Assembly: GCA_022792335.1 (NCBI GenBank)
Contig: JAAWAV010000020.1
Location: 1-64,000, forward strand
Reading direction: 5' to 3'
Origin: Lachnospiraceae bacterium
Lineage (GTDB): Bacteria; Bacillota; Clostridia; Lachnospirales; Lachnospiraceae
DNA length: 64,000 nucleotides
Shown one piece after another: positions 1 to 8,322 of this stretch. Made by a program: the position numbers and the translations under genes. The stretch's first letter is position 1; each line of letters opens with the position of its first letter. The notes under the pieces were generated by a model. It was not told where the DNA came from. It saw nothing but the letters and a program-made list of their open reading frames with translations, and made no database searches.

Positions 1-77
1 ACCTGTGCCGCTGGTACTCCTGACTGCACCCTCCTACATGCTTCTTCCTTGAATTCAATACTGTACGTCTGTGCCAT
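1..77 (-). CDS. Transposase OrfA fragment (IS3-like), N-terminal 25 residues only
   Basis: The minus strand reads MAQTYSIEFKEEACRRVQSG and continues VPAAQV to the window edge. This is the typical opening of the helix-turn-helix OrfA protein of IS3-type insertion sequences. A strong Shine-Dalgarno (GGAGGAG) lies just upstream of the ATG. The rest of the gene is outside the window, so intactness cannot be judged and no terminal inverted repeat could be assigned. It is transcribed away from gpr. Confidence 0.6.
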   Translation of the reverse strand, partial: MAQTYSIEFKEEACRRVQSGVPAAQ

Positions 78-464
78 GATCTCTCCTCCTGACTTTCTGG
101 ATAGATTATACCACTCGTTCTATGTGTCTATCAAATGGGGTATAAGGCAGTTGATAAGGACTAGAGAGGTTCAAGGATTGTTAAATACAATACTTCATAA
201 TTGAAAAGTATGTGATATAGACCGTCAGAAAAATGTAATTATATGGAGGAACAAAAATTATGCTTGCACCTTTTGCAAGACGAAATAATGTAGGAATGGA
301 TACATAAATATGAGTAAATAGTTAATCTTTTTGATATTAGATATTATTAATAAGAGTAAGTCTATAGGGACAATCTTTAAGTTGGGATATTCATATTCTG
401 AAACCAAAGGAAAACTACCTTCTATGTGATGTAATTAGTATATCAAACATGGGAGGTGTTTTTT
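78..464. other. AT-rich intergenic region with one possible 15-codon ORF
   Basis: This stretch separates the transposase fragment from gpr and is more AT-rich than its surroundings. The only coding signal is a 15-codon ORF at 260-307 (MLAPFARRNNVGMDT) preceded by a good ribosome site (ATGGAGGAAC). No homology is recognised and it may be chance or the remains of a gene. I found no convincing sigma-G promoter, terminator or IS end. Confidence 0.4.
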
Positions 465-560
465 ATGATGAGAAGATTTGTGACTCAGACGTATCAGAAA
501 AACACTTCTGCAAAACCTTTCTTTTTTACACATACCTGGGAGAGAAAACGGGCAGACTAG
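465..560 (+). CDS. Possible 31-residue leader peptide upstream of gpr
   Basis: An ATG-ATG start follows a strong ribosome site (GGGAGGTG at 451-458, about 6 bases spacing). It opens a 31-codon frame, MMRRFVTQTYQKNTSAKPFF, ending FTHTWERKRAD. It is basic, with no recognised family, and ends about 50 bases before the likely gpr start. The strong ribosome site is the main argument that something is translated here; it belongs to this frame and not to the longer gpr-frame extension, whose ATG at 449 lies in front of the ribosome site. It could be a leader ORF, a sporulation microprotein or chance. Confidence 0.35.
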   Translation: MMRRFVTQTYQKNTSAKPFFFTHTWERKRAD

Positions 561-610
561 ATACAAATTTAGGATACTTGGCAGAAAACACAGAAAAGGA
601 AGGTCTGGAG

Positions 611-1612
611 ATGAAGGATGTGAAAGACGAAGTTCTGGAACAGGCGGCAGAAGAGGAAATGCAGGTCCATACGGACCTGGCGCTGGAAGCGAGGGAGTCC
701 TGTAGCGAAGGGCAGGAGGGGATTGCGGGAGTACACATCGATGAATCTGTCCATGGACCTTCCGGCGTAAAAGTGACCTGGGTGGAGGTTCTTGACAAAC
801 AGGGAGAAGAAGCCATCGGGAAGCCCTGCGGAAGCTATATCACTCTGGAGGCAGAACAGATGGCCGTCCATGACGAGGGCTGCCACCGGGAAATTTCCAG
901 AGCGCTTGCAGAGTATATAAAAAAACTTCTGGGAGGGGTTGGAAGCCCCAGATCGGTACTGGTGGTAGGACTTGGCAATCAGGAGGTGACTTCTGATTCC
1001 CTGGGGCCGCAGGTCCTTGGAAATCTGAGGATTACCAGACATTTAAGTCTGGAGGCGAATACCTCGGAAGAAAAGAAACAGGAAAAAAGGGATGGAGGCC
1101 TCTATTTCATCAGTGGGATGGTTCCCGGGGTGATGGCTCAGACTGGAATGGAGACAGCAGAAATGATACGGGGCATCGTGGCGGAGACAAAGCCGGAGGC
1201 GCTGATTGTGGTGGACGCGCTGGCAGCAAGGAGCGTGAGTCGCCTGGGAACCACCATCCAGCTCAGCAATACAGGGATCAGCCCCGGTTCCGGCGTGGGA
1301 AACCACAGACACAGTCTGACGGAGGAGAGCCTGGGAGTTCCGGTGATTGCCATCGGAGTACCCACGGTGGTGGCGGCCGCAGCCATTGTCTATGACACAG
1401 TGGACGCGCTGGCAGAACTTTTGGAGGCGGCCGGGTCTGGAAACGTAGCTGAGGCAGTGGACGGGATGTCCCTTCCGGAGCGGTACCAGATGGTACGGGA
1501 ACTGATTGAGCCGAGGCTTGGTCCCATGTATGTGACGCCGGGAAATATTGATGAGAGGATAAAACTTCTGAGCTTTATTATCTCAGAAGGAATTAATCAG
1601 GTATTTGTCTGA
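611..1612 (+). CDS. gpr: Germination protease Gpr (spore protease, family A25)
   Basis: Gpr is the atypical acid endopeptidase made as a zymogen in the forespore; it degrades small acid-soluble DNA-binding proteins at germination. Family hallmarks appear in order: HTDLALEARE near the N terminus (region of zymogen processing), LVVGLGN, SDSLGPQVLGN, MVPGVMAQTGMETAE, VVDALAARS, PGSGVGNHR and VPVIAIGVPTVV. The chosen ATG (333 residues) follows GGTCTGGAG and gives a normal short propeptide; the frame stays open upstream to an ATG at 449, but that extension of 54 residues does not resemble Gpr. spoIIP follows after about 120 bases, the usual clostridial order. Confidence 0.93.
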   Translation: MKDVKDEVLEQAAEEEMQVHTDLALEARESCSEGQEGIAGVHIDESVHGPSGVKVTWVEVLDKQGEEAIGKPCGSYITLEAEQMAVHDEGCHREISRALAEYIKKLLGGVGSPRSVLVVGLGNQEVTSDSLGPQVLGNLRITRHLSLEANTSEEKKQEKRDGGLYFISGMVPGVMAQTGMETAEMIRGIVAETKPEALIVVDALAARSVSRLGTTIQLSNTGISPGSGVGNHRHSLTEESLGVPVIAIGVPTVVAAAAIVYDTVDALAELLEAAGSGNVAEAVDGMSLPERYQMVRELIEPRLGPMYVTPGNIDERIKLLSFIISEGINQVFV

Positions 1613-1735
1613 AAGACTTCTAACCGTCTTACGCCGGGCATAGGATGATATGAGCGGTGAGGCGGAAGGATTCATACAAAGCCCCCGCAAAAAGACAAGC
1701 ATAGAACAAGCATAAACGCGTAAGGGGGAAACAGA

Positions 1736-3046
1736 TTGAGTACCAGAAACAGATACCGGGGAACATGGGGAAAGGGAGCTGTGATTCTTTTGTCCGCTGC
1801 AGTGGGATGGTTTTTCCTGGAGGATGGTCCTTCCAGGCTGACAGCCCTCGCGGCCAGGCCTTCGCTTCTTTCTTTTTTATCGGAGGCCGGCCCGGAATCT
1901 GTGGGTACTGATATTTTAAAACAGGCTTCGGGAATCCAGACCCTTTCTTTTTTCATGGAAGAACAGGAGGAGGCCTCTATGCAGGCGGAGACGGATCCAG
2001 CTTACCTGGCTTTACTGGCAGAGGCAGGGGGAACAGGCGGAAACGGCAGTCTGTTGGCGAATGCAGGGCCTCAGGGGGATCAGGAAAAGGGCACAGAAGG
2101 AGGAGCGGGGGCGACAGAAGAAAACAGCCAGGCGACTGTGGAGGCTCCAGAAAATACGGATGTACCGGTGGCAGAAGGAAGCAGCCAGGAAACACCGGAA
2201 AACGGGACGCCAGAGCAGGGGGCGCCGGAAGGAGGCGGAGAGACCGGCACAGAAGGGGCGGTGGCGGCTTCCGGTCAGCCGGCGATGGCAGCCACAGAAG
2301 TGCGGGGGACTTTGTATACGGCGGAACAGCTTGCAGATTTCGAATTTGTCAAAAAGAAATTTTTCTATGTACATAAGTCCACGACGGTTTATCCGGAGCA
2401 GCTTGACGCATCCGTTCTTTTGGGAAAGGATCTGACGCTGCCGGAAAGCGATGAACCTCAGGTTCTCTTATTTCATACTCATGGGAGCGAGGCATTTTCA
2501 GACTCGGCGGAGGGGGACGCCAATATGACAGTTGTGGGAGTCGGGAATTACCTGGCCGAGCTTCTCAGTACCCAGTATGGAATCCAGGTGATCCATAATA
2601 CAGAGGTATTTCCTTATTCCGATTCCTATTCCATGGCCCTTGATATGTTAAAACGAACGCTGGCGGAACATCCCAGCATTCAGGTCACAATCGATCTGCA
2701 CCGGGATTCCGGCGGACATGAGGTGGTGGACATCAATGGAAAACCTACGGCGCCCATTATGTTTTTCAACGGAATGTGTCAGACACCGGACGGCCCTCTG
2801 GAAGACGTAGAGAATCCATATCTTCTCGATAACCTGGCGTTCAATTTCCAGTTGAAGATGAAGGCGGAGGCATATTATCCGGGCCTTACGCTTCGGACGT
2901 TTCTGAAAGCATATCGTTATAATCAACATGTGCTTCCAAGAGCGACTCTGGTGGAAGTTGGGACGGAAAACAATACCTTTGAGGAGGCCAGAAACGCCAT
3001 GGAGCCGCTTGCAGATATGCTATACAAAGTGCTTCGGGGGAAATAA
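1736..3046 (+). CDS. spoIIP: Stage II sporulation protein P, peptidoglycan hydrolase
   Basis: SpoIIP is the amidase/endopeptidase that works with SpoIID and SpoIIM to thin septal peptidoglycan and drive engulfment. The start is TTG, decided by GGGGGAA 6 bases upstream. The 436 residues comprise a membrane anchor at about 13-30, a long low-complexity Glu/Gly/Thr/Pro linker at about 78-185, and a C-terminal SpoIIP domain. Putative metal ligands are in LLFHTHGSE (His247, His249, Glu252), with IDLHRD and LVEVGTENNT further on. The linker is longer than in Bacillus SpoIIP. Probably mother-cell expressed, but I could not confirm a sigma-E promoter upstream. Confidence 0.93.
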   Translation: MSTRNRYRGTWGKGAVILLSAAVGWFFLEDGPSRLTALAARPSLLSFLSEAGPESVGTDILKQASGIQTLSFFMEEQEEASMQAETDPAYLALLAEAGGTGGNGSLLANAGPQGDQEKGTEGGAGATEENSQATVEAPENTDVPVAEGSSQETPENGTPEQGAPEGGGETGTEGAVAASGQPAMAATEVRGTLYTAEQLADFEFVKKKFFYVHKSTTVYPEQLDASVLLGKDLTLPESDEPQVLLFHTHGSEAFSDSAEGDANMTVVGVGNYLAELLSTQYGIQVIHNTEVFPYSDSYSMALDMLKRTLAEHPSIQVTIDLHRDSGGHEVVDINGKPTAPIMFFNGMCQTPDGPLEDVENPYLLDNLAFNFQLKMKAEAYYPGLTLRTFLKAYRYNQHVLPRATLVEVGTENNTFEEARNAMEPLADMLYKVLRGK

Positions 3047-3165
3047 GAGAAAATAGGATAGGACAAGGGAATCAGGGAACCTGTCGGCAGAAGAGATGAT
3101 CAGAGATGAGACAAAACAATAAACATTGGAGTCTTGAGGAAAACGGATTAAAACTGTAAAAACAG

Positions 3166-3194
3166 TTGAAAATTGTCTAATGTTAGTATATACT
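3166..3194 (+). promoter_or_regulatory. Upstream sigma-A-like promoter for the BlaI/M56 operon
   Basis: TTGAAA and TATACT are separated by 17 bases. A perfect inverted repeat, AACTGT-AAAA-ACAGTT (3152-3167), overlaps the -35 and could be an operator. Apart from this and the second promoter, the region between spoIIP and the BlaI gene (3047-3348) shows no gene and no clear terminator. Confidence 0.5.
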
Positions 3195-3273
3195 GAATTA
3201 CAATAAAAAGAGTTCTACAAATAGAGAAATTCTGAAATCTGACAAAAAATTTGAAAAATGGTGGAATGTTTTC

Positions 3274-3311
3274 TTGCTTTTTTCGCACAATGTGGTATAT
3301 TATAGTCTATA
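3274..3311 (+). promoter_or_regulatory. Proximal promoter and candidate BlaI-type operator
   Basis: TTGCTT is followed after 16 bases by TATATT (or after 18 by TATTAT). The 11-base palindrome TATAGTCTATA (3301-3311) lies at the expected transcription start, where a BlaI-type repressor would block transcription. Autoregulation is inferred from the family, not shown. Confidence 0.5.
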
Positions 3312-3348
3312 ACCTGAAAATGCCGACGAGAAAGAGTGGAGAGACAGA

Positions 3349-3732
3349 ATGAAGAAGAATAATCGGATGACAGAACGGGAACTGACAGTGATGAAGGCGA
3401 TTTGGTCGATTGGGGATGATGTAACCACTTCAAAGATCGTAAAACAGCTTCAAGAGTGGTACGGCGAAAAACTGACGCCTCAGGCAATCGGGGTTTATAT
3501 TGAAAAATTGAGAAGAAAAGGTTATATTCGCGTTACGAAACCAGACAATTATTACAAGATGTATGAACCGCTGCTGACTCAGGAAGAGTTTATGACGCAG
3601 CAGGTGAAATCCATTGCGAAATTCTGGAATGCGAGTACGGCCCGTTACGGAATCATGGCGCTGGGCGGCGCAGAAGAACTGACGAAAGAGGAAGCAGAAG
3701 AACTTAGGAGAATTCTGGATGATTTTGATTAG
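3349..3732 (+). CDS. BlaI/MecI-family winged-helix repressor
   Basis: This 127-residue protein has the BlaI/CopY/MecI layout: winged helix in residues 1-75 (TERELTVMKAIWSIG, then TSKIVKQL and LRRKGYIRV) and a C-terminal dimerisation helix. Such repressors are cleaved or released when a partner membrane metalloprotease senses a signal. The partner gene follows with a 14-base overlap, so the two are translationally coupled. There is no beta-lactamase gene nearby, so the regulated target is unknown and may be only this operon or distant genes. Confidence 0.85.
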   Translation: MKKNNRMTERELTVMKAIWSIGDDVTTSKIVKQLQEWYGEKLTPQAIGVYIEKLRRKGYIRVTKPDNYYKMYEPLLTQEEFMTQQVKSIAKFWNASTARYGIMALGGAEELTKEEAEELRRILDDFD

Positions 3733-5083
3733 TATTTTCAGTATGATTTTTCTGACTTCTCTGACAGGAACGCTGATTTTTGCATTCTGGAAACTGGCCA
3801 GTGTGATGCTGGAACGGTTCGGAGAAATCGGAATGATTTATTTCCTGCTTCGTATAGTTCTTATCTTTTATCTGGTTCCGGTAGTATTCCTTTGGATGGT
3901 ATGGTGGGGCGGCGTACTTGATGAGAGAGAAGCAGGAGGCCTTCTGGCCGTAACGCCGCTTCTGATAAAAATAGCGAAGGTTTTATCCGTGATATGGCTG
4001 ATTGGTTTCCTGGTGGAGGTCGGAAAATATATGGTCCAGCGGGGAACCAGGAAGGTCGAGCGGAAAATCAGTATGCCTGGCGGAGCCTGTTCCAGAGAAG
4101 TTGCTCAGAGAGTGGGAGAGCGGCTCCATATCAAGAAAAAGATATTTATCTACGAGCTTCAAAACTGTAAGTCTCCTTTTGTCGAAGGAATTTTCAAATG
4201 CCGTATCTTTATTCCCCCTGAAATCAAAGATGAAAAAGAACTGGAAATGATTCTGGAACATGAGCTGTACCATCATAGGCGAAGCGATTTGTATATGAAG
4301 AAGCTCTGTACCTGGATTGTCAGGCTCCAGTGGTTTAATCCTGTCGCACATCGGCTGGTTTCCCAGGTAGATATCTGGGGAGACAGTTTCTGCGATTTAC
4401 ATATGTGCTACGGCTGTCTCAGCCGTTGGGATATCAAGGAATATTTCAGGGTGGTCATCAAGTACAGTGAAGAAAAAGGGAACTCTAACGATAGCATGTA
4501 TATGGGAAAGGATCGAAAAGAGATCTGGAGGAGGATGGAGCGAATGAGGAATTTAAAGACACAGAGACGGATGAAACGAGTATCGGCGCTGTTTTTGATC
4601 GTATGCTTTGCCATGGCCTCGGCAATTACTTCCATGGCGGCAGGCGCCGGAGTAGAAAACCTCTATAAGAAAGCGTATGACGCGTCGCTTGTACAGGTTA
4701 AGAAAGCGTATCAGGAGCTGGAGCTGGAAGAGTTTACCCGGGAGCGGACGGACGATATGGATATCGTAGAGACAGACGAGGAAGTCAACCTGGATGCAAA
4801 GGTCGTGAACACTTACACCTGGGAATTAAAAGCCGGGGTAATCTATGAGACTGGGATTTTCTGGGCGACAAAAGGAGACAAGATAGTAGTGTCAATAGCG
4901 CCTTCCCCTACAAACGCGAGGACGGGAGTTGGTCTGGATCAGCCGGACGGGATTTTGCGAGGAGTGACCAGTACAGGTGGTTATAGTTATACGTTTACGG
5001 TTAATCAGACCGGTATCCACCGAGTTTATGCAGAAAATTTAGAGAACAAAACGATTACAGTGGGAGTAGCTGTCTCCAGATAA
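3719..5083 (+). CDS. BlaR1-like M56 membrane metallopeptidase (signal-transducing antirepressor)
   Basis: 454 residues with several N-terminal membrane segments and a zinc motif LEHELYHHRR at about residue 180 (HExxH), followed by DIWGDSFCDLHMC, as in the M56 family. A further membrane segment (about 285-310) leads to an extracellular tail of roughly 140 residues. The tail is not a penicillin-binding domain: it is a small beta-rich segment (TYTWELKAGVIYETG, YSYTFTVNQTGIHRVY), so the input is probably not a beta-lactam. It is coupled to the BlaI-type gene and should relieve that repressor on sensing its signal. Confidence 0.8.
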   Translation: MILISIFSMIFLTSLTGTLIFAFWKLASVMLERFGEIGMIYFLLRIVLIFYLVPVVFLWMVWWGGVLDEREAGGLLAVTPLLIKIAKVLSVIWLIGFLVEVGKYMVQRGTRKVERKISMPGGACSREVAQRVGERLHIKKKIFIYELQNCKSPFVEGIFKCRIFIPPEIKDEKELEMILEHELYHHRRSDLYMKKLCTWIVRLQWFNPVAHRLVSQVDIWGDSFCDLHMCYGCLSRWDIKEYFRVVIKYSEEKGNSNDSMYMGKDRKEIWRRMERMRNLKTQRRMKRVSALFLIVCFAMASAITSMAAGAGVENLYKKAYDASLVQVKKAYQELELEEFTRERTDDMDIVETDEEVNLDAKVVNTYTWELKAGVIYETGIFWATKGDKIVVSIAPSPTNARTGVGLDQPDGILRGVTSTGGYSYTFTVNQTGIHRVYAENLENKTITVGVAVSR

Positions 5084-5194
5084 AAGCGGAGAACGAAAAT
5101 TTCTGTAGGGAGATATCGCAGTATAAAATTAGAAGATAACTGTACGGCGAAAACGATATCTGTACAGCGATTAGATAGAAGCCGGAGCGAAAGA

Positions 5195-5239
5195 GCGCGC
5201 TGCGAAACAGAGGAGTCCTGTTTTTGCAGCGCGTTTTTT
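5195..5239 (+). terminator. Rho-independent terminator after the M56 gene
   Basis: A long stem, CGCGCTGCGAAACAG pairing with CTGTTTTTGCAGCGCG around a 7-base loop, ends in GTTTTTT. It closes the BlaI/M56 operon. The minus-strand nucleoside phosphorylase gene ends about 50 bases further on. Confidence 0.8.
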
Positions 5240-5289
5240 GTCGTTGTTTCCACCAGATAAGGGGGTGGGCTTTCTATGGCGGTATGTTG

Positions 5290-6054
5290 TTAGAAGGCGT
5301 TTGCACATTCGAGGGCGAGAGCCATATATTTGCCACTGTGGCTGATTCCATAATCGGTCAAATCACGTATTTCCCAGGCATCGGCGTCCAGGTTATCCGC
5401 GCCGTAGAAGAACTGGAGAATGGGGATATTTCTGAACCTTGCGACGGCCAGGGATGCGGAGCACTCCATTTCCACGGCGATGCAGCCCTGCTTTTTCCGC
5501 CTCTCTATCAGTTCCGGCGTCTCCCGGTAAATCGCGTCCGTGGTCCAGACTTTCCCTATGATGTATGGAATATCCTGCTTTTTTAAACACTGTACGGCTA
5601 TCTCCACAGAAGAAGGATCTGCAGATATCTCTTCACTGTCCGGGCAGTAATGATAACTGGTCCCTTCATCTCTGACGGCGGAGGAGGGAAGAATGATCGA
5701 ATTTCCGACATAAGACTGATCCAAGACGCCGCAGCATCCAAACTGTATGATTTTTTTGGCCCCGAGAGCGATGATTTCTTCCAGACCGGCTACACAGGCG
5801 GGGGCTCCTACCCTGGACAGGAATAATCCCATCTTTTTCTTATGGTATTCGATTTCATATACAGGGATCGCCCCGTTGGCAGAATAGAGATGGGCAATCA
5901 CTTTTGCCGCGCTTCCTTGAGCGGCCTTTCTGATGATGCCTTCGGAAAAAGTGGTGATACATACTTCCGGAAAACCATCTATCTTTTCGGTTGTGTCGGA
6001 GGGATTGATAAACGCATGTTTATTCTCGCAAAAATGATGAAAAATGGTAGTCAT
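5290..6054 (-). CDS. Nucleoside phosphorylase of the PNP/uridine phosphorylase family
   Basis: 254 residues of the PNP_UDP_1 fold: FLSRVGAPACVAGLEEI followed by IIQFGCCGVLDQSYVGNSII (phosphate/ribose side), and VEMECSASLAVARFR (the VEME motif that contacts ribose). It should carry out reversible phosphorolysis of a nucleoside to a free base and ribose-1-phosphate; substrate (uridine, purine nucleoside) is not decided by sequence reading. The start is the ATG preceded by AAGGAGTG; an in-frame GTG three codons upstream lies inside that ribosome site. It is monocistronic and has its own regulated promoter. Confidence 0.8.
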   Translation of the reverse strand: MTTIFHHFCENKHAFINPSDTTEKIDGFPEVCITTFSEGIIRKAAQGSAAKVIAHLYSANGAIPVYEIEYHKKKMGLFLSRVGAPACVAGLEEIIALGAKKIIQFGCCGVLDQSYVGNSIILPSSAVRDEGTSYHYCPDSEEISADPSSVEIAVQCLKKQDIPYIIGKVWTTDAIYRETPELIERRKKQGCIAVEMECSASLAVARFRNIPILQFFYGADNLDADAWEIRDLTDYGISHSGKYMALALECANAF

Positions 6055-6170
6055 CGCAGTCACTCCTTACTGGTTGTTCTGACTTCCCCGAGGCTTCTGG
6101 CAGAGCGCTCTTCCTCCGGGGGCGTCTGTTTTCTTGTTTCCTGTCCTTGGTTGTTCATGGCCGGCAACGA

Positions 6171-6218
6171 TTTCCGACATAATTGTTGGAAAACATTATA
6201 CGACATATATGTCGGAAA
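6171..6218. repeat. 10-base inverted repeat plus 14-base palindrome (operator or recombination-site candidate)
   Basis: TTTCCGACAT (6171-6180) and ATGTCGGAAA (6209-6218) form perfect arms 28 bases apart. The right arm is part of the perfect palindrome CGACATATATGTCG (6201-6214). So three copies of CGACAT sit in 48 bases. The position fits an operator of the phosphorylase promoter. The 48-base dyad just upstream of a serine recombinase operon would also fit an attachment-like site, but no crossover core can be identified. Confidence 0.6.
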
Positions 6219-6223
6219 GTCAA
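6195..6223 (-). promoter_or_regulatory. Promoter of the nucleoside phosphorylase gene with operator in the spacer
   Basis: On the minus strand TTGACT (6223-6218) and TATAAT (6200-6195) are exactly 17 bases apart, nearly consensus sigma-A. The spacer holds the palindrome CGACATATATGTCG, and another half-site lies about 15-30 bases downstream. A dimeric repressor bound in the spacer would occlude RNA polymerase. No candidate regulator gene adjoins it. Confidence 0.75.
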
Positions 6224-6329
6224 GATTTTTCAAAGAGAAAAAAGAGCAGATATTGAGCGAAAAAGGATAAGCTTCTCCGTGATATGGTACAACCGCTTTT
6301 TCATATGCTGGAAGCGGAGGTGGATTTTG

Positions 6330-6584
6330 TTGGGACATAGAACCTTTGTCTACGCCGGAGATCCCGTGCCCAAACTTCAGGGAACGGAGTATGACGCGTG
6401 TTTGATAAATATCTGGAGGGGGCTCCTCTTGTCTTTGGAAGAGAGAGGGTTGCTGACGCCAAAACAGAGAGAACGCTGTCTGCGGGAGCTGGAAAAGAAA
6501 AAAGAGAAGAGACAAAGCCGGATGCGGCCGCCTTCTCCTGGCATAGGAGGCGAAAAAGGGGGAGGGCAGGATGAACCGATATGA
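6330..6584 (+). CDS. Small conserved-looking protein upstream of the serine recombinase
   Basis: A TTG start (6327 is also possible) follows GGAGGTGG and gives about 84 residues. It overlaps the recombinase start by 14 bases, so the two are probably translated together. The middle reads IWRGLLLSLEERGLLTPKQR, a helical segment resembling short accessory proteins seen beside clostridial recombinases; the C terminus is basic and then Gly/Pro-rich. No catalytic motif is visible. A role in recombinase control is a guess from position. Confidence 0.55.
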   Translation: MGHRTFVYAGDPVPKLQGTEYDACLINIWRGLLLSLEERGLLTPKQRERCLRELEKKKEKRQSRMRPPSPGIGGEKGGGQDEPI

Positions 6585-8259
6585 AATTCTGAATCAGGAA
6601 CGGAAGTTTGTAGAGACGAAAAAACGGGTTGCAGCCTATTGCCGGGTCTCTACGGACAAAGAAGATCAGGCCAATTCTCTGGAAAGCCAGCAGCGGTATT
6701 TCCGGCAGTATATTGAGAACAATCCGGACTGGGAACTTTCGGAAATATTTGCGGACGAAGGGATTTCCGGTACAAGCACCAGAAAACGGAAAGAGTTTAA
6801 CCGCATGATTGCCTGCGCGAAACAAGGAGCCTTTGACCTGATTATCACCAAGGAGATTTCCCGCTTTGCGAGAAACACTCTGGACAGCATCGCTTATACC
6901 CGTGAGTTGAAACAATATGGCGTCGGGGTTCTTTTTATGGGGGACGGAATCCATACCATGGATGGCGACGCGGAGCTTCGCCTGGCGATCATGTCCTCGA
7001 TTGCCCAGGAGGAAAGTCGAAAGACATCCGAACGGGTGAAATGGGGACAGAGACGACGGATGGAACAGGGCGTCGTATTTGGTAGAAGTATGCTGGGATA
7101 TGATGTGAGAGAAGGAAAGATGTACGTCAATGAGGAGGGGGCAGAGGTGGTGCGCCGTATTTTCCATAAATTTGTCTTTGAGGGAAAGGGAACGCATGTC
7201 ATTGCCAGAGAACTTAGGGAGGAGGGGGTAAGGCCTATGCGCGTGAAGGAGTGGCAGACTACAGTGATCCTCCGGATTCTTCGAAATGAAAAATACTGCG
7301 GCGATCTGGTACAGAAAAAGACTTACACCCCTGATTTTTTGTCTCATGAGAAAAAGTATAACCGGGGGGAAGAGGAATTTGTCATTCTCAAAAATCATCA
7401 CGAGCCCATCATTTCCCGTGAATTGTTTGATAAGGCGAACGACATTCTGGAAAAACGTTCCCTGACGCAAAAGGGAGAGACGAAACACAGCAAACGCTAT
7501 CCATTTTCCGGAAAAATCAAATGTGGCTGTTGCGGCGGAAGCTATGTGGCAAGGTACAAGAACAGAAAGGATGGAAGCCGATCCAAGTCCTGGAGGTGCG
7601 GCAAGGCGGCGAAAGAGGGACTTCCCCACACAGACAAAGCCGGAAATCAGGTGGGCTGTCCCGGCCCTACGCTTCGGAATGAAGACGCAGTCCACCTGAT
7701 GCGCCTTGTGACTGAAAATCTTCCATATAATAAAGCAAAGATCACAGAAAGGCTTCAGTCCGCTCTTTGGCCCATTTTGAGAGAGGAATGGGCCGGCAGT
7801 GAGGAGGCGGCTTCCGATGCGACAAAGACACCCTCTGGCGGGGCGGAGAAAGTTTCCGGCACGCTCAGAGTATTACCCGGGGATGGGGACGGTGCTTCAG
7901 TGGACTGGCAGGCAAGACTTTTGGACTTATATATGTCCGGGGAGATTACAAAAGAGGAATTTGCAGCGACGAAGAGCAGATGGGAGCGGAAGGCCAGGGC
8001 TGAGCAGGAGACGCTTTTCCCGGAGAAAAAGGAGGAAACGGAGGGAAATCTGGAAAAGCGTATGAAGGAAATCAAGGATGCGATGGATGAGATTCTGGAA
8101 GGGACAGAACGAGAAGAAACCTTTTACAGACAGATTCTGGAAAAGATGGTAGTAGTCGACAGAGATAGGATTGATATTTTTATCCGGGACTTTCCTTTTA
8201 AATGGAGCTATTTGGCAATGGATGCATGTTCTGGGAGGGAGACATTTCCGATTGCATAA
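6571..8259 (+). CDS. Large serine recombinase (resolvase/invertase superfamily)
   Basis: 562 residues. The N-terminal catalytic domain (about 18-165) has RVAAYCRVSTD with nucleophile Ser27, then SLESQQRYF, ITKEISRFARN and AQEESRKTSERVKWG. The recombinase domain (about 170-290) follows, then a zinc ribbon (from about 315, KCGCCGGSYV with a later WRCG and VGCPGP) and a C-terminal part with charged helices. These enzymes join att sites without host factors, in phage, ICE or developmental excision events. There are no phage or conjugation genes nearby. It sits immediately downstream of a truncated coat gene (cotJC). Confidence 0.93.
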   Translation: MNRYEILNQERKFVETKKRVAAYCRVSTDKEDQANSLESQQRYFRQYIENNPDWELSEIFADEGISGTSTRKRKEFNRMIACAKQGAFDLIITKEISRFARNTLDSIAYTRELKQYGVGVLFMGDGIHTMDGDAELRLAIMSSIAQEESRKTSERVKWGQRRRMEQGVVFGRSMLGYDVREGKMYVNEEGAEVVRRIFHKFVFEGKGTHVIARELREEGVRPMRVKEWQTTVILRILRNEKYCGDLVQKKTYTPDFLSHEKKYNRGEEEFVILKNHHEPIISRELFDKANDILEKRSLTQKGETKHSKRYPFSGKIKCGCCGGSYVARYKNRKDGSRSKSWRCGKAAKEGLPHTDKAGNQVGCPGPTLRNEDAVHLMRLVTENLPYNKAKITERLQSALWPILREEWAGSEEAASDATKTPSGGAEKVSGTLRVLPGDGDGASVDWQARLLDLYMSGEITKEEFAATKSRWERKARAEQETLFPEKKEETEGNLEKRMKEIKDAMDEILEGTEREETFYRQILEKMVVVDRDRIDIFIRDFPFKWSYLAMDACSGRETFPIA

Positions 8260-8322
8260 GTTCCTTTTATTTTCGCATACTAGAAAACGATACAGAATAT
8301 TGGATGCAAAGGAGGGATTCGG

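Noticed and set aside
449-610. Longer gpr reading from ATG 449
   Set aside because: The ATG precedes, rather than follows, the ribosome site GGGAGGTG, and the added residues do not resemble any Gpr propeptide.
1613-1735. Sigma-E or sigma-G promoter before spoIIP
   Set aside because: CATA-type boxes occur but none pairs with a properly spaced -35.
1-6330. A 3' half of cotJC on the far side of the recombinase
   Set aside because: No frame on either strand left of the recombinase resembles the CotJC C-terminal catalase fold; if it survives, it is outside this window.
6301-7695. 464-codon open frame on the minus strand opposite the serine recombinase
   Set aside because: It is antisense to a clear recombinase gene, lacks a ribosome site and its translation shows no family features.
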